A DNA stretch of 64,000 bases from CAVOHU01 sp963817885 (lineage in GTDB: Bacteria > Acidobacteriota > Vicinamibacteria > Vicinamibacterales > JAKQTR01), in NCBI GenBank assembly GCA_963817885.1, contig CAWFQE010000002.1:372001-436000 (forward strand), given 5' to 3'. Position numbers and translations under genes: made by a program. The notes beneath the pieces are model-generated. The model had not been told where the DNA came from. It saw only the letters and a list, made by a program, of their open reading frames with translations, and ran no database searches. Numbering within the stretch: the stretch's first letter is position 1; the number at the start of each line of letters is the position of its first letter. Shown piece by piece: positions 63,769 through 64,000 of this stretch.

Positions 63769-64000
63769 ATTTGGCCCGCCCACCCTGCATCCACGCGCAC
63801 TCGCGGCCGGCGGCCACAGGACCCGCCAGATGGAGGCCGGGACTTCCGCCTGCGTGGAACGCTTTGGCGGCTCCCGTAACCTTGGCGCAGGCGGCCGGCC
63901 CCGGCGAGTCCTGCGGCTCTCAGGGAGCCGTCCGTTGTCAGAAGGGTGTGGCGCGCGGCGGCCCGCCCCTGAAGCCCACACTCGGTCCAGGCGGGGCGCG
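63769..64000. other. Right edge, no gene recognised
   Basis: No ORF with family features was seen. A single unit close to the 9655 repeat (AGATGGAGGCCGGGACTTCC) lies at 63829-63848. Confidence 0.4.

Overview
The window is high-GC bacterial DNA, densely coded, with short gaps and many start/stop overlaps of four bases. The mix of genes suggests an Acidobacteriota member, probably of the class Vicinamibacteria. The signs are Ser/Thr kinases with TolB-like and TPR tails, an S8 peptidase with a Trp-Gly repeat tail, the ileS-lspA-lgt-rluD order and a cobalamin-type radical SAM protein. This placement is an inference from gene content and remembered family members. No rRNA, tRNA, CRISPR array or prophage was seen.

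Left part (1-11.6 kb, all minus strand): the N-terminus of a membrane protein cut by the edge, an alanine-glyoxylate aminotransferase, a 4-hydroxy-2-oxoglutarate-aldolase-like enzyme, a membrane Ser/Thr kinase, two Opp-type permeases, a PAS hybrid histidine kinase and a frameshifted peptide-binding protein. The aldolase and aminotransferase could form a route through glyoxylate to glycine.

11.9-20.5 kb: a small HTH protein, a secreted subtilase with a SIIWG-repeat tail, a sigma-54 activator with a TPR-like front and no receiver, and a membrane histidine kinase with an altered H-box. Then come a HAD phosphatase and a secreted Met/His-rich repeat protein that resembles a metal sponge.

20.5-24 kb (minus): a tightly coupled set of erpA, a Fur-rubrerythrin fusion, a PHP phosphoesterase (frameshifted), a methyltransferase and an ABC-ATPase-like protein whose catalytic motifs are eroded.

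24.4-30.1 kb: an aldehyde dehydrogenase, a large membrane protein, a PrmC-like methyltransferase and an unrecognised exported protein. 30.1-34.4 kb is damaged: a HupE/UreJ gene, an NHL-propeller gene and a zinc-ribbon Ser/Thr kinase all carry single-base frameshifts, and the kinase also stops early.

34.8-45 kb: a Tat-exported HisC-like aminotransferase, class I fumarase, a probably exported methyltransferase, bioY, thiD, moaE-moaD, prfA-prmC, a HIT protein, a GNAT acetyltransferase and a HAD hydrolase. 45-55 kb: ileS-lspA-lgt-rluD, a Nudix hydrolase, adenosine deaminase and the radical SAM protein. 54-64 kb: a histone-deacetylase-like gene coupled to lon, a dksA-type gene, a Cys-rich protein, rpmB, ridA, a Rel/Spo enzyme and a TPR lipoprotein followed by a clean terminator.

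Two features recur across the window. Intergenic spaces often hold arrays of 7-bp units, sometimes in inverted pairs. Several genes contain one-base indels, two of them with compensating pairs, which points either to assembly indel error or to real decay.
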